Source of the DNA: Antiquaquibacter oligotrophicus
GTDB lineage: Bacteria > Actinomycetota > Actinomycetes > Actinomycetales > Microbacteriaceae
DNA length: 64,000 nt
Direction: 5' to 3'
NCBI RefSeq assembly: GCF_020535405.1
Contig: NZ_CP085036.1
Location: forward strand, 2,480,001 to 2,544,000
Shown: one piece after another, positions 1 to 6,516 of the stretch
How positions within the stretch are numbered: the stretch's first letter is position 1
Layout of the letters: each line of letters starts with the position of its first letter
Made by a program: the position numbers and the translations under genes
Notes under the pieces: model-generated
Seen by the model: only the letters and a program-made list of their open reading frames with translations
Databases searched by the model: none
What the model was told of the DNA's origin: nothing

Positions 1-852
1 GCCGCGGGCGGCGTCGGCGATGGCGGATGCCACACGCTCAAGTCCCCGCGTGTGCAGTGCCCATTGCTGCCAGTACAACTCCACGTACTCGTGCCGCGCG
101 TCCAGCTCCACGAGCTCGCCGCGCACCTCCTCCTCGAGTGACTGCTGATCGGGCAGCATCGCCCACCCCATGCTCAGTCGCACCGCGGCAGCGAACTCCG
201 TCGAGGCCGGCACGTAGTGCCGCGGGGGAGTGAGGCCGTCGCCGAAGTGGCGTAGGAAGCGATCCTGAATCTCGTCTTTACGGTCGAACACCACGACGGG
301 CGCGACACCGAGGGTGCGTGCGGAGATCCCGTCCGCGAACCACCGCTCCACGAAGGCGGGCGTGGCCATGGGGCGGTACCGCATGACGCCAAGGCGCGTG
401 GACGTGCATCCCTGCACCGGTCGCGCCTCAGTGGTGAGCGCCGCCATCACCGTTCCGTCGCGGAGGAGATCCCACGAGTGGTCCTGGTCTTCGCGGTGGA
501 TGTCGAAAACGAGGTCGTGTGCCAGGGAGGCGAGAGCGGGGAGGGCCCAGGTCGCGAGCGAGTCACCGTTGATGGCGAGGGGGATGGTGGGGGTGGTCTC
601 GGCTCCCGTTGCCTCGGCGCGGGCATCCGTGGTGAGCGCGTCGATTTGGCGGGCGAGGCGCAGGAGAGGGGTGCCGGCGGCGGTCGGGGTGACGGGTTTG
701 CCGCGTGTGAGCAGGACCCCGCCAACGGAGTTCTCGAGTGCCCGGATGCGTTGGCTGATGGCAGACGGGGTGACGTGGAGGGCGCGCGCTGCGGCGTCGA
801 AGGTTCCCGTGTCGACCGCTGCAGCTAGAGCCTGAAGTTGCCCGATATCCAT
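1..852 (-). CDS. argP: LysR-type regulator ArgP/LysG, C-terminus cut by window edge
   Basis: Open reading frame on the minus strand that starts at the ATG complementary to 850-852 and stays open to the window edge; 284 codons are visible of the roughly 300 usual for ArgP, so only a short C-terminal piece is missing. The N-terminus is a winged helix-turn-helix (residues about 18-38, with AARALHVTPSAISQRIR), followed by a long linker helix and a LysR substrate-binding domain. It is divergent from a LysE-family exporter with a 71-bp spacer, the classical lysG-lysE/argP-argO arrangement. From the family, it should activate the exporter when intracellular lysine or arginine is high. A TAGACT box (complement of 861-866) lies 8 nt before the start and inside a perfect dyad, which suggests autoregulation. 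The family call is firm; the effector is inferred from the neighbour. Confidence 0.9.
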   Translation of the reverse strand, partial: MDIGQLQALAAAVDTGTFDAAARALHVTPSAISQRIRALENSVGGVLLTRGKPVTPTAAGTPLLRLARQIDALTTDARAEATGAETTPTIPLAINGDSLATWALPALASLAHDLVFDIHREDQDHSWDLLRDGTVMAALTTEARPVQGCTSTRLGVMRYRPMATPAFVERWFADGISARTLGVAPVVVFDRKDEIQDRFLRHFGDGLTPPRHYVPASTEFAAAVRLSMGWAMLPDQQSLEEEVRGELVELDARHEYVELYWQQWALHTRGLERVASAIADAARG

Positions 853-853
853 G

Positions 854-868
854 ATTAGGCAGTCTAAT
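854..868. promoter_or_regulatory. Perfect LysR-type dyad operator (ATTAG-N5-CTAAT)
   Basis: ATTAG at 854-858 and CTAAT at 864-868 are exact inverted repeats that contain the T-N11-A signature of LysR-type regulators (T855, A867). The dyad lies 1 nt upstream of the argP start codon and 55 nt upstream of lysE. It overlaps the putative argP -10 (TAGACT on the minus strand), so binding could repress argP while activating lysE. Confidence 0.65.
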
Positions 869-911
869 GGTGCTACAGAAACCTGAACTGGAGTAATGGT
901 CGCCAGGCTTC

Positions 912-917
912 TACTCT
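912..917 (+). promoter_or_regulatory. -10 box of lysE, leaderless
   Basis: TACTCT followed by exactly 6 nt (918-923) and the GTG start at 924. No ribosome-binding site fits in between, so the transcript should start at or next to the start codon. Confidence 0.6.
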
Positions 918-923
918 CGGATC

Positions 924-1538
924 GTGCTTACCTCGTTGCTCGCGGGCCTCGGCCTCGGACTGTCGCTCATCATCGCCATCGGCGCCCAGAACGCCTTCGT
1001 GCTGCGTCAGGGCCTACGTCGCGAGCACGTGCTGCCGGTTGTCGCCATTTGTGCGGCGGCGGATGCCCTGCTCATCACGCTCGGGATCGCGGGTCTCGGT
1101 GCCATCATCCAGCAGGCCGAGTGGTTGCTCGTGGTGGTGCGCATCGGGGGCGCGGCGTTCCTCATCTGGTACGGCGTGAGGGCGGGCATCCGGGCGCTGC
1201 GTCCGTCGACGCTCGACACCGACCCCGCTGGCGCGCCCACCACTGTGCGTTCAGCCGTGCTCACTGTGCTCGCGCTGACGTTCCTCAACCCGCACGTCTA
1301 CCTTGACACGGTGGTGCTGCTCGGCTCGATCGGTGCAACGCACGGCGACGGTCGCTGGTGGTTTGCGGTGGGTGCCGCGCTCGGCAGCGTGCTGTGGTTC
1401 AGCGCGCTCGGCTTCGGTGCACGGATGCTCCGGCCCCTGTTCGCCAAGCCCGTGTCGTGGCGCATTCTCGACGGGGTGATCGCCGTCGTGATGATCGGGA
1501 TCGCGGTGAGCCTTCTATTGGGGCTACTGCCGCGCTAG
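924..1538 (+). CDS. lysE: LysE/ArgO-family basic amino acid exporter
   Basis: Integral membrane exporter of 204 residues, the usual LysE length, with about six hydrophobic segments. It carries the family signatures GAQNAFVLRQGL near residues 20-31 and FLNPHVYLDTVVLLG near 120-134. Known members export lysine and/or arginine and prevent toxic accumulation, for example from peptide uptake. The GTG start was chosen because it lies 6 nt after a TACTCT box (leaderless) and begins the first membrane segment without extra residues. Expression probably depends on the divergent ArgP/LysG protein through the dyad at 854-868. Substrate preference (Lys versus Arg) cannot be decided from sequence alone. 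Confidence 0.92.
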   Translation: MLTSLLAGLGLGLSLIIAIGAQNAFVLRQGLRREHVLPVVAICAAADALLITLGIAGLGAIIQQAEWLLVVVRIGGAAFLIWYGVRAGIRALRPSTLDTDPAGAPTTVRSAVLTVLALTFLNPHVYLDTVVLLGSIGATHGDGRWWFAVGAALGSVLWFSALGFGARMLRPLFAKPVSWRILDGVIAVVMIGIAVSLLLGLLPR

Positions 1539-1539
1539 G

Positions 1540-1573
1540 CTAAATGACCAGAAACTCAAATCTGGTCATTTAG
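1540..1573. promoter_or_regulatory. Perfect 13-bp inverted repeat, probable TetR operator
   Basis: The arms CTAAATGACCAGA (1540-1552) and its exact complement (1561-1573) are separated by 8 nt. The element lies 1 bp after lysE and ends 7 bp before the TetR-family start; its right end runs into the AGGAG ribosome-binding site. No T-tract follows, so it is more likely an operator (TGACCAGA/TCTGGTCA half-sites) for the downstream regulator than a terminator of lysE. Confidence 0.6.
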
Positions 1574-1580
1574 GAGCCCT

Positions 1581-2219
1581 GTGCGACCCAGTATCCCCAC
1601 GAGTGACCTCCTCGATGCTGCTGCGTCCGTGATCGTCGATCGGGGATTCTCTGGCGTGCGCATGGATGCCGTGGCCGCTCGGGCCGGCGTCGCGAAGGGT
1701 GTGCCGTACGGACGATTCGCGAGCAAGCAGGAATTGCTGCTCGCCGTCATCGACCGGGAGCTGGTCGAGGCGATCCGGCACGCGGCGCGGCTCGTGGCCG
1801 ACGACCCGGAGGGTGGCCGTTTCTCGAGGCTGTGGTTGCATTCCAGCGCCGCGCTCGCATCGCGTCCCGTGCTCGTTCGCCTCTACGTGGACCCCGACTC
1901 GCCCTTGCCTGCCGCAGCGGAAGCTCGGCGGGATCGACTCGACGCTCGCGCCCTGCTCGGGGCCGAGTTCATCCGGGACTTGCAGCGCGCGGACCTTGTG
2001 GACCCGCATTTGAACGCGGCGGCGCTCGCCACAAACCTCACGCTGTGGAACTACGGTCTCGCAGCACGCGAGCCGGGCGAGAACAACCATGACCTCATCG
2101 CGGGTATGGCGGGACTACTGGCGCGCGGCGCGGACACCGGTCGCGGGGATCTCGAGGAGGGCAAAGCACTCTTCGCCGCCTTCGCGGAACGGCTCATCGA
2201 GGATAGGAGCCTTAGTTGA
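1581..2219 (+). CDS. TetR/AcrR-family transcriptional repressor
   Basis: 212-residue protein with an N-terminal TetR helix-turn-helix at about residues 10-56 (GVRMDAVAARAGVAKGVPYG, then RFASKQELL) and an all-helical ligand-binding C-terminal domain without recognisable ligand signatures. The GTG start is preceded by AGGAG at 1572-1576 with 4-nt spacing. A perfect 13-bp-arm palindrome sits directly upstream, the expected position for autorepression. The stop overlaps the TTG start of an alpha/beta hydrolase by 4 nt, so the two are co-translated and the hydrolase is the likely regulated function. The inducer is unknown. Confidence 0.85.
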   Translation: MRPSIPTSDLLDAAASVIVDRGFSGVRMDAVAARAGVAKGVPYGRFASKQELLLAVIDRELVEAIRHAARLVADDPEGGRFSRLWLHSSAALASRPVLVRLYVDPDSPLPAAAEARRDRLDARALLGAEFIRDLQRADLVDPHLNAAALATNLTLWNYGLAAREPGENNHDLIAGMAGLLARGADTGRGDLEEGKALFAAFAERLIEDRSLS

Positions 2220-3094
2220 CGAGACTCGTTCCGTCCGGCGCGGACGTACGCTCCGTCGCCGTGTCAGCGGGTGTGCTGCGCGTTTTGCACGCGGGCGCTC
2301 CGTCATCGCTGGCGCCGCTTGTGCTCATTCACGGCGGAGGAACCGACAACGCCGCTATCTCCTGGTACCGCCTGATGGAGCCACTTTCGGAGGATCGCGA
2401 GGTGTGGGCCATCGACCTGCCCGGGTTCGGCGCGAGCGTGAGTGTGCCGCCGGTGGGTGGTCCGGGCGCGCTCGCGGGTGTAGTTGCCGAGGCCATGGCG
2501 GCGCTCGGCATCCCGCGGGCGGTGGTGTTCGGTGTGTCGATGGGCGGTGATGTCGCCATAACGCTTGCGCTCAAGCATCCCGCGCTCGTGTCTGGCCTCG
2601 TACTCATCGCGCCCGGCGGCCTGACGCCGATTCTGCGCAATCCCACGGCGCAGTTCTGGGCTTGGGTGGCAGCGCAAGCGCCCGACTGGATGCTCGTGCC
2701 GGCGGCCCGCTTTGCCAATCGTTTCGTCCGCTCGGCCCTTCGGGCGCTCGTCACCGACCCCTCGACGCTCCCGCCCGAGGCGGTAGAGGAGTTTGTGCGC
2801 GAGGCACGAGACCCGCGTGGTGGTGTGGGATACGCGCGCTACAACCAGGCGACACTCGGCAGACGCGGCATGCTCAACGACCACACCGGGCAGATGAGCA
2901 GTATCACGGTCCCCACGCTGTTCTTCAACGGCGCTGATGATCGCCTCGTGGATCCAGACGACTCCCGTCGGGCGGCTGCGCTCATGCAGGATGCCCGCCT
3001 CGTGGTTGTTCCGCACTGCGGGCATTGGGCGCAGCTCGAAGCCCACGACAGGTTCCTCGCCGAGGTGCGGGAGTTTCTGGGCGACATGGCCTAG
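2216..3094 (+). CDS. Alpha/beta-fold hydrolase
   Basis: 292-residue alpha/beta hydrolase. The oxyanion-hole motif HGGG is at about residues 39-42, the nucleophile elbow GVSMGG places Ser at about 108, the catalytic acid is near 242 (GADDRLVDP), and the catalytic His is at about 270 (HCGHWAQLE). This arrangement matches meta-cleavage hydrolase, epoxide hydrolase or carboxylesterase-like members, but no substrate can be named. The TTG start overlaps the stop of the TetR gene (TTGA) and has AGGAG 6 nt upstream, which supports translational coupling and regulation by that repressor. Confidence 0.85.
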   Translation: MTRLVPSGADVRSVAVSAGVLRVLHAGAPSSLAPLVLIHGGGTDNAAISWYRLMEPLSEDREVWAIDLPGFGASVSVPPVGGPGALAGVVAEAMAALGIPRAVVFGVSMGGDVAITLALKHPALVSGLVLIAPGGLTPILRNPTAQFWAWVAAQAPDWMLVPAARFANRFVRSALRALVTDPSTLPPEAVEEFVREARDPRGGVGYARYNQATLGRRGMLNDHTGQMSSITVPTLFFNGADDRLVDPDDSRRAAALMQDARLVVVPHCGHWAQLEAHDRFLAEVREFLGDMA

Positions 3095-3160
3095 CGCCTG
3101 CTTACGCGGCTTAGCCAATCCCGCTAGCTTGATGTGTCGTTGAAGGCTGGGACGCCCGGC

Positions 3161-3493
3161 TCACGGAAGCCGCATGAGTCGGAGGATGACGGAACCTCCG
3201 GCGAGACAGATCCCTATGACGAACCACGGCACGGCCTCGTACGCATCATCTGCTAGCACGCCAGCAACACCAATGCCAGTCGTGACGATGGCGCCTACGA
3301 GAAGGACGATCCAGTTGAAGCGGCGGCTCGGGTTCTCCCACGTTGCGGCGCGAAGGCGCGGTGAGGCGAGGGATGCGACGAAAAATCCGATCACGGCGCC
3401 GGCGAGGGCGAGCATCGGCGACGCGAAGAACACGGCTGGCGTCTCGCGCTCAGTCGGCTGGTTGTCACCGAAGGCGGCGACGGACACACCCAA
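3161..3493 (-). CDS. Small four-helix membrane protein, start codon uncertain
   Basis: Unrecognised, very hydrophobic protein with up to four membrane segments: a first one upstream of the annotated start, then FFASPMLALAGAVIGFFVA, WIVLLVGAIVTTGIGVAGV and VPWFVIGICLAGGSVILRL. The reading frame is open from inside the preceding gene, but between that gene's stop (3552-3554) and 3493 there is no ATG, GTG or TTG in frame. The first usable codon is TTG at 3493 (110 aa), in the middle of the first hydrophobic stretch, and the first ATG is at 3415. Either a rare start is used, or the upstream gene is joined by frameshifting, or the gene is damaged. It belongs to the minus-strand cluster of 3161-5060. 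Confidence 0.5.
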   Translation of the reverse strand: MGVSVAAFGDNQPTERETPAVFFASPMLALAGAVIGFFVASLASPRLRAATWENPSRRFNWIVLLVGAIVTTGIGVAGVLADDAYEAVPWFVIGICLAGGSVILRLMRLP

Positions 3494-3551
3494 AAATCCG
3501 CCCAGCGCTGTCGAGACGATCCTGATGCCCCACGAATCGAGCTGAGCCTGA

Positions 3552-4265
3552 TCAGAACGGCGCGTCCTCCGCAGGCATCCACCACTTCTTCGAGCACAAG
3601 TCCTGATCCTCGTTGAGCCACTCCAACACGAATTCGAAGCCACGCAAGCGTCCCGCAGCAGTGACCTCGCCCATAAACTGACCGGATTTCTTGCCCGAGA
3701 GGTCTTCCCAGAATGCCGCATCCCCGAAGTCGAACCCGGTTCCCCGAGCCGTTTCCATGCGTGCATTCAGGACGACACTATTCGGCATCAAATTGCGGAT
3801 TTCGTACACGAGGTAGTCACCTCGATCCTCCACCATCTCCAGATGCCAACGGGGAGCGGGTGGTGGCAATCGCCGCTGCTGGATCTGCTTTCCATGAGCG
3901 CTCTGGTTGTGTTTGGCCGATTCCAAGGTTTTGCGGAGCTCTTCGTTCGATGCCTGAGCCTTTTCGAGTTCCTCGCGCACTCGCACTAGCTCGGGACCGA
4001 TCGTGTTCGTAACGCGATCAGCTCCGACTCTTTCTGCCTCCCGCCGCAGTGCTCCCAGTCTTCCCGTAGTTGTGGGGCGCACGGACAACGCCTTGCGAAC
4101 GAAGCGAGCTAGCCCGCCCCAGATCCGACTTCGCCAGTTCTGTCGAATGAAACTAACTGAAAGAGCGCCAACCGCCACGAGAATTGCAACAAGGATGCCG
4201 CCGACGACAGTGGACCCAAGCTGTGATCCTTCAGCCCAATCCCAAAAGTCGATCCACCAGTTCAC
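3552..4265 (-). CDS. Membrane-anchored coiled-coil protein of unknown function
   Basis: 237-residue protein not recognised as a named family. Residues about 18-40 form a single membrane helix, residues about 85-125 are a charged heptad-like coiled coil (region of VREELEKAQASNEELRKTLE), and residues about 138-237 look like a beta-rich soluble domain with YLVYEIRNLMPNSVVLNARM. The architecture (membrane helix, coiled coil, beta domain) mirrors the neighbour upstream at 4275-5060, from which it is separated by only 9 bp, so the two are probably one operon. GC and codon choice are visibly lower than in the housekeeping genes, which suggests acquisition by transfer. No catalytic motif is seen; a sensor or effector role at the membrane is only speculation. 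Confidence 0.7.
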   Translation of the reverse strand: MNWWIDFWDWAEGSQLGSTVVGGILVAILVAVGALSVSFIRQNWRSRIWGGLARFVRKALSVRPTTTGRLGALRREAERVGADRVTNTIGPELVRVREELEKAQASNEELRKTLESAKHNQSAHGKQIQQRRLPPPAPRWHLEMVEDRGDYLVYEIRNLMPNSVVLNARMETARGTGFDFGDAAFWEDLSGKKSGQFMGEVTAAGRLRGFEFVLEWLNEDQDLCSKKWWMPAEDAPF

Positions 4266-4274
4266 GGGGAGAGG

Positions 4275-5060
4275 CTAGCGGCTGTGTGGGCGCATAGAAC
4301 GGGAGACGCCACGCATTGACGGGCGGCCTATACGGTGAGGAGTGGACTCAAACGTGAAATCCAAGGACGGAACCTTCTGATTCTTGACCTCGTAGGCGAT
4401 CGCCTGCACGCCCTTGGCGATCCGGTATGTGGGATCTACCGTGACCAGCGCCCGACGCCAGTGGCTGAGTTCGAGCGTTGTCCGCTCCACGAACTTGTGT
4501 CCCTCGGCGTCGTAGTAAATCGCATCGACTTGCCACCCCCCGGCATCTACATCGTCACCCATGATGTCCTTTGCCTGATCTATATAGAACGACAGCGGGC
4601 GCACGTGCGTCAGAGACTTGATCACCGTCTCTCCGTTCATGATCGTATTTAGCTCGCCGACTGCCTTTCGCCAATTCAGGTTGCGGGGATCATCGGGCAA
4701 TGGGAATGATGGAGTGACCTTAAGGGTGAGATCCTTCGCGGGGGTCTTCCCCGCATTTTCAACACGAACCGCGATCGACGTGCCTCGCGTTGCGCCAGCT
4801 CTGTCGACCTGGGGGCGGAACTCGAAATCGATGACCACATAGGGGCGGGTCAAGGCGATGTTTGAGCGAGTCATTGAATCGTTCGAGTTCGTCAGTAGGC
4901 CGTTCGAGCGTGTCAACTCCGCGAGTTGGGATCGAGCGACTATCACCGCGACAAGAGCTGCCGCGGCTGCCAGTACGGTGCCGACCGCTTGAACAGCGGT
5001 CCAGAATCCTTGCGACTGATTCCAATCGGCAACCCATCCAAGAAAACTCTCCCACGTCAT
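4275..5060 (-). CDS. Membrane-anchored protein with Ig-like beta domain, unknown function
   Basis: 261 residues. A membrane helix at about 20-42 (FWTAVQAVGTVLAAAAALVA) is followed by a short coil rich in Ser/Asn (LTRSNGLLTNSNDSMTRSN), then RPYVVIDFEF and a beta-sandwich-like stretch with VRVENAGKTPAKDLTL near residues 98-113. Proteins with a helix, coil, RPYV and Asn-Gly-Thr-Pro-Ala motif occur as uncharacterised membrane proteins in many bacteria; no function is established that I know of. The ATG at 5060 lies 6 nt after a TAGGGT box, so the transcript is probably leaderless. It is divergent from the gene at 5110 with a 49-bp spacer and heads the minus-strand cluster. Confidence 0.72.
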   Translation of the reverse strand: MTWESFLGWVADWNQSQGFWTAVQAVGTVLAAAAALVAVIVARSQLAELTRSNGLLTNSNDSMTRSNIALTRPYVVIDFEFRPQVDRAGATRGTSIAVRVENAGKTPAKDLTLKVTPSFPLPDDPRNLNWRKAVGELNTIMNGETVIKSLTHVRPLSFYIDQAKDIMGDDVDAGGWQVDAIYYDAEGHKFVERTTLELSHWRRALVTVDPTYRIAKGVQAIAYEVKNQKVPSLDFTFESTPHRIGRPSMRGVSRSMRPHSR

Positions 5061-5109
5061 GGCCGAACCCTACCGACCCTTCACCGGTGGCGCTACTAGG
5101 CTTTCGGCC

Positions 5110-5865
5110 ATGTCGAATCCTGCTCAAGAACTACATGAAGTGCTAAGCAAGTCGGTCGCTGTAGCCAAGGGAAGGACAATCTTCAGCGTGCGCGGTGGAG
5201 GGACCCGCACGCGAGGCACCGAACTGGGATTCGTGCAGAGTCAGATCCGGGCGTGCTGGCTGCTCGGGGAGACGAACCGGTTACTGGACAAATTCGACGG
5301 TGCGGGAGAGGACATGGCGTCTTTCCGGATTTTCCTTCCGCAGTGGTGGGATGCGGTCGTCTTGCCAAAGGAAAACTGGTCGGCCGCGAGTCAAACCGAT
5401 CGGGCCTTCATCTCTGCGGAAGCCCTCGCCAGCCTCGCGAACTTCGGTGCATACATCGCGAAAAGCACGCCCGCCTATATCCAGGTCTCGAGCGATTCGG
5501 TCGCACAGTCGCGGAGAGCGCTCGATGAATTGCTAGGCCTGCTCGATTCCGACGAACTCAGGCTCAATCCCGAGGCGCAGGTCTACGTGTTTGGTCTCAT
5601 CACCGAGGTCCGCACGCTTCTCGAAGCCGCCAACGGGTCAATCGATCTCGATCTCGTTGCGCGCATTCACGAATTGCAGGGCTTCCTATCGACCCTCGCG
5701 AACGACATTGAGTACCGCGAAGCTGATAGCAAAGTGGCGGTAAGGATTAGGCAGGTTGTGCGTCGGATCACCCCCGTCGTGCTCCCGGTAGTCGGCGCGG
5801 CGGGCTACATGCTTGGCTTTGCGGCGGACACCATGGCCATCACCGATGCGCTTGGCGGCGAGTGA
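5110..5865 (+). CDS. Unrecognised 251-aa protein with C-terminal membrane segment
   Basis: The ATG at 5110 lies 7 nt after TAGGCT, which fits the leaderless pattern of this window; an upstream in-frame ATG at 5059 is less likely because it would overlap the divergent gene. The protein is mostly helical, with Trp-rich FRIFLPQWWDAVV near residue 75, a helix-rich middle, and a hydrophobic segment near the C-terminus (VVLPVVGAAGYMLGFAA). I do not recognise a family. It is divergent from two membrane-anchored proteins and directly followed by an integrase relic, so it is probably part of the same acquired cluster. GC is lower than in the flanks. Confidence 0.7.
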   Translation: MSNPAQELHEVLSKSVAVAKGRTIFSVRGGGTRTRGTELGFVQSQIRACWLLGETNRLLDKFDGAGEDMASFRIFLPQWWDAVVLPKENWSAASQTDRAFISAEALASLANFGAYIAKSTPAYIQVSSDSVAQSRRALDELLGLLDSDELRLNPEAQVYVFGLITEVRTLLEAANGSIDLDLVARIHELQGFLSTLANDIEYREADSKVAVRIRQVVRRITPVVLPVVGAAGYMLGFAADTMAITDALGGE

Positions 5866-5899
5866 CGGGCGAGGTCGAATTGGGTCTGTCGGGATCGGT

Positions 5900-6025
5900 T
5901 GCTTACAACGCCGCGACATGCAGTACTCGATGGGCCAGGCCGACCCGCGCACGACCCGCCGCTTTGACCACGCGCGCGATCGGCCGGAACGATCTCGCTC
6001 ATCGGTTAGTTCCGCTGGGAAGTAG
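5900..6025 (+). pseudogene. Relic of a tyrosine integrase C-terminus
   Basis: One frame of this otherwise gene-free stretch reads RRDMQYSMGQADPRTTRRFD followed by HARDRPERS. Phage-type tyrosine recombinases end with the pattern RD-Q-x-x-GHADPRTT-x-RYD-x-AR-x-x-DR. Here the conserved box II/III His is Gln and the nucleophilic Tyr is Phe, no upstream catalytic region remains, and there is no start signal. It is best read as a decayed 3' end of an integrase that may once have moved the adjacent gene cluster (3161-5865). Confidence 0.6.
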
Positions 6026-6159
6026 TCCTCTCTAGTCTCCTAGGTACGCTCCTATGTCGGGAGCTGGTTCCACTCCGCAGGGTGTCCGCGCTTCGAGAGT
6101 TACTCCCAGAACCGGGGCGGGCACGCGGGCGCAGAGGTCGGCGAGTCCACCCTTGAGCC
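6026..6159. other. Spacer before yraN, no gene seen
   Basis: No coding frame with a credible start was found. It contains TAGTCT- and TAGGTAC-like boxes around 6034-6050 that could be promoter remnants, and no clear hairpin terminator. Together with the integrase relic it makes up the 294-bp gap 5866-6159. Confidence 0.4.
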
Positions 6160-6516
6160 ATGGCGGCGAAAGACGAACTGGGCAGGCGGGGTGAACTCCT
6201 CGCAGCGGAGCGACTAGCGGCTGAAGGGTTCACGGTCGTCGACCGCAACTGGCGTTGCAGCCAGGGTGAGCTCGACATCGTGGCCCGCAAGGGGGACGAC
6301 CTCGTGTTTGTGGAAGTGAAAACGCGGTCGAGTGTTGCGTATGGGCATCCGTTTGAGGCGATCACGCAGGTCAAACTCGCGAGACTGCGCAGACTCGCGG
6401 GGGCGTGGTGCGAGGCGCATCCGGGGGAGCCCGGTCGCGTGCGCATCGACGCCATCGCCGTTCTCGCGCCGCGCATCGGTGCGGTCACGATCGAGCACCT
6501 CGAGCGGGTGGGGTGA
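6160..6516 (+). CDS. yraN: YraN/UPF0102-family nuclease-fold protein
   Basis: 118 residues, the standard length of UPF0102. The family core is present: GRRGELLAAERLAAEGFTVV near the N-terminus, then GELDIVARKGDDLVFVEVKT at about residues 35-55, which contains the Glu, Asp and Glu-x-Lys residues of the restriction-endonuclease-like fold. The biological role of the family is unsettled; it is commonly linked to DNA processing because it travels with yifB/comM and dprA, as it does here. The stop TGA shares its last base with the ATG of yifB, which indicates an operon. Confidence 0.92.
   Translation: MAAKDELGRRGELLAAERLAAEGFTVVDRNWRCSQGELDIVARKGDDLVFVEVKTRSSVAYGHPFEAITQVKLARLRRLAGAWCEAHPGEPGRVRIDAIAVLAPRIGAVTIEHLERVG

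Noticed and set aside
1540..1573. Reading the 13-bp-arm palindrome as the lysE terminator
   Set aside because: No T-run follows, and it ends in the ribosome-binding site of the next gene; an operator is more likely, although both functions cannot be excluded.
3095..6159. Attachment-site direct repeats flanking the low-GC cluster
   Set aside because: I compared the sequence after the alpha/beta hydrolase with that after the integrase relic and found no convincing match.
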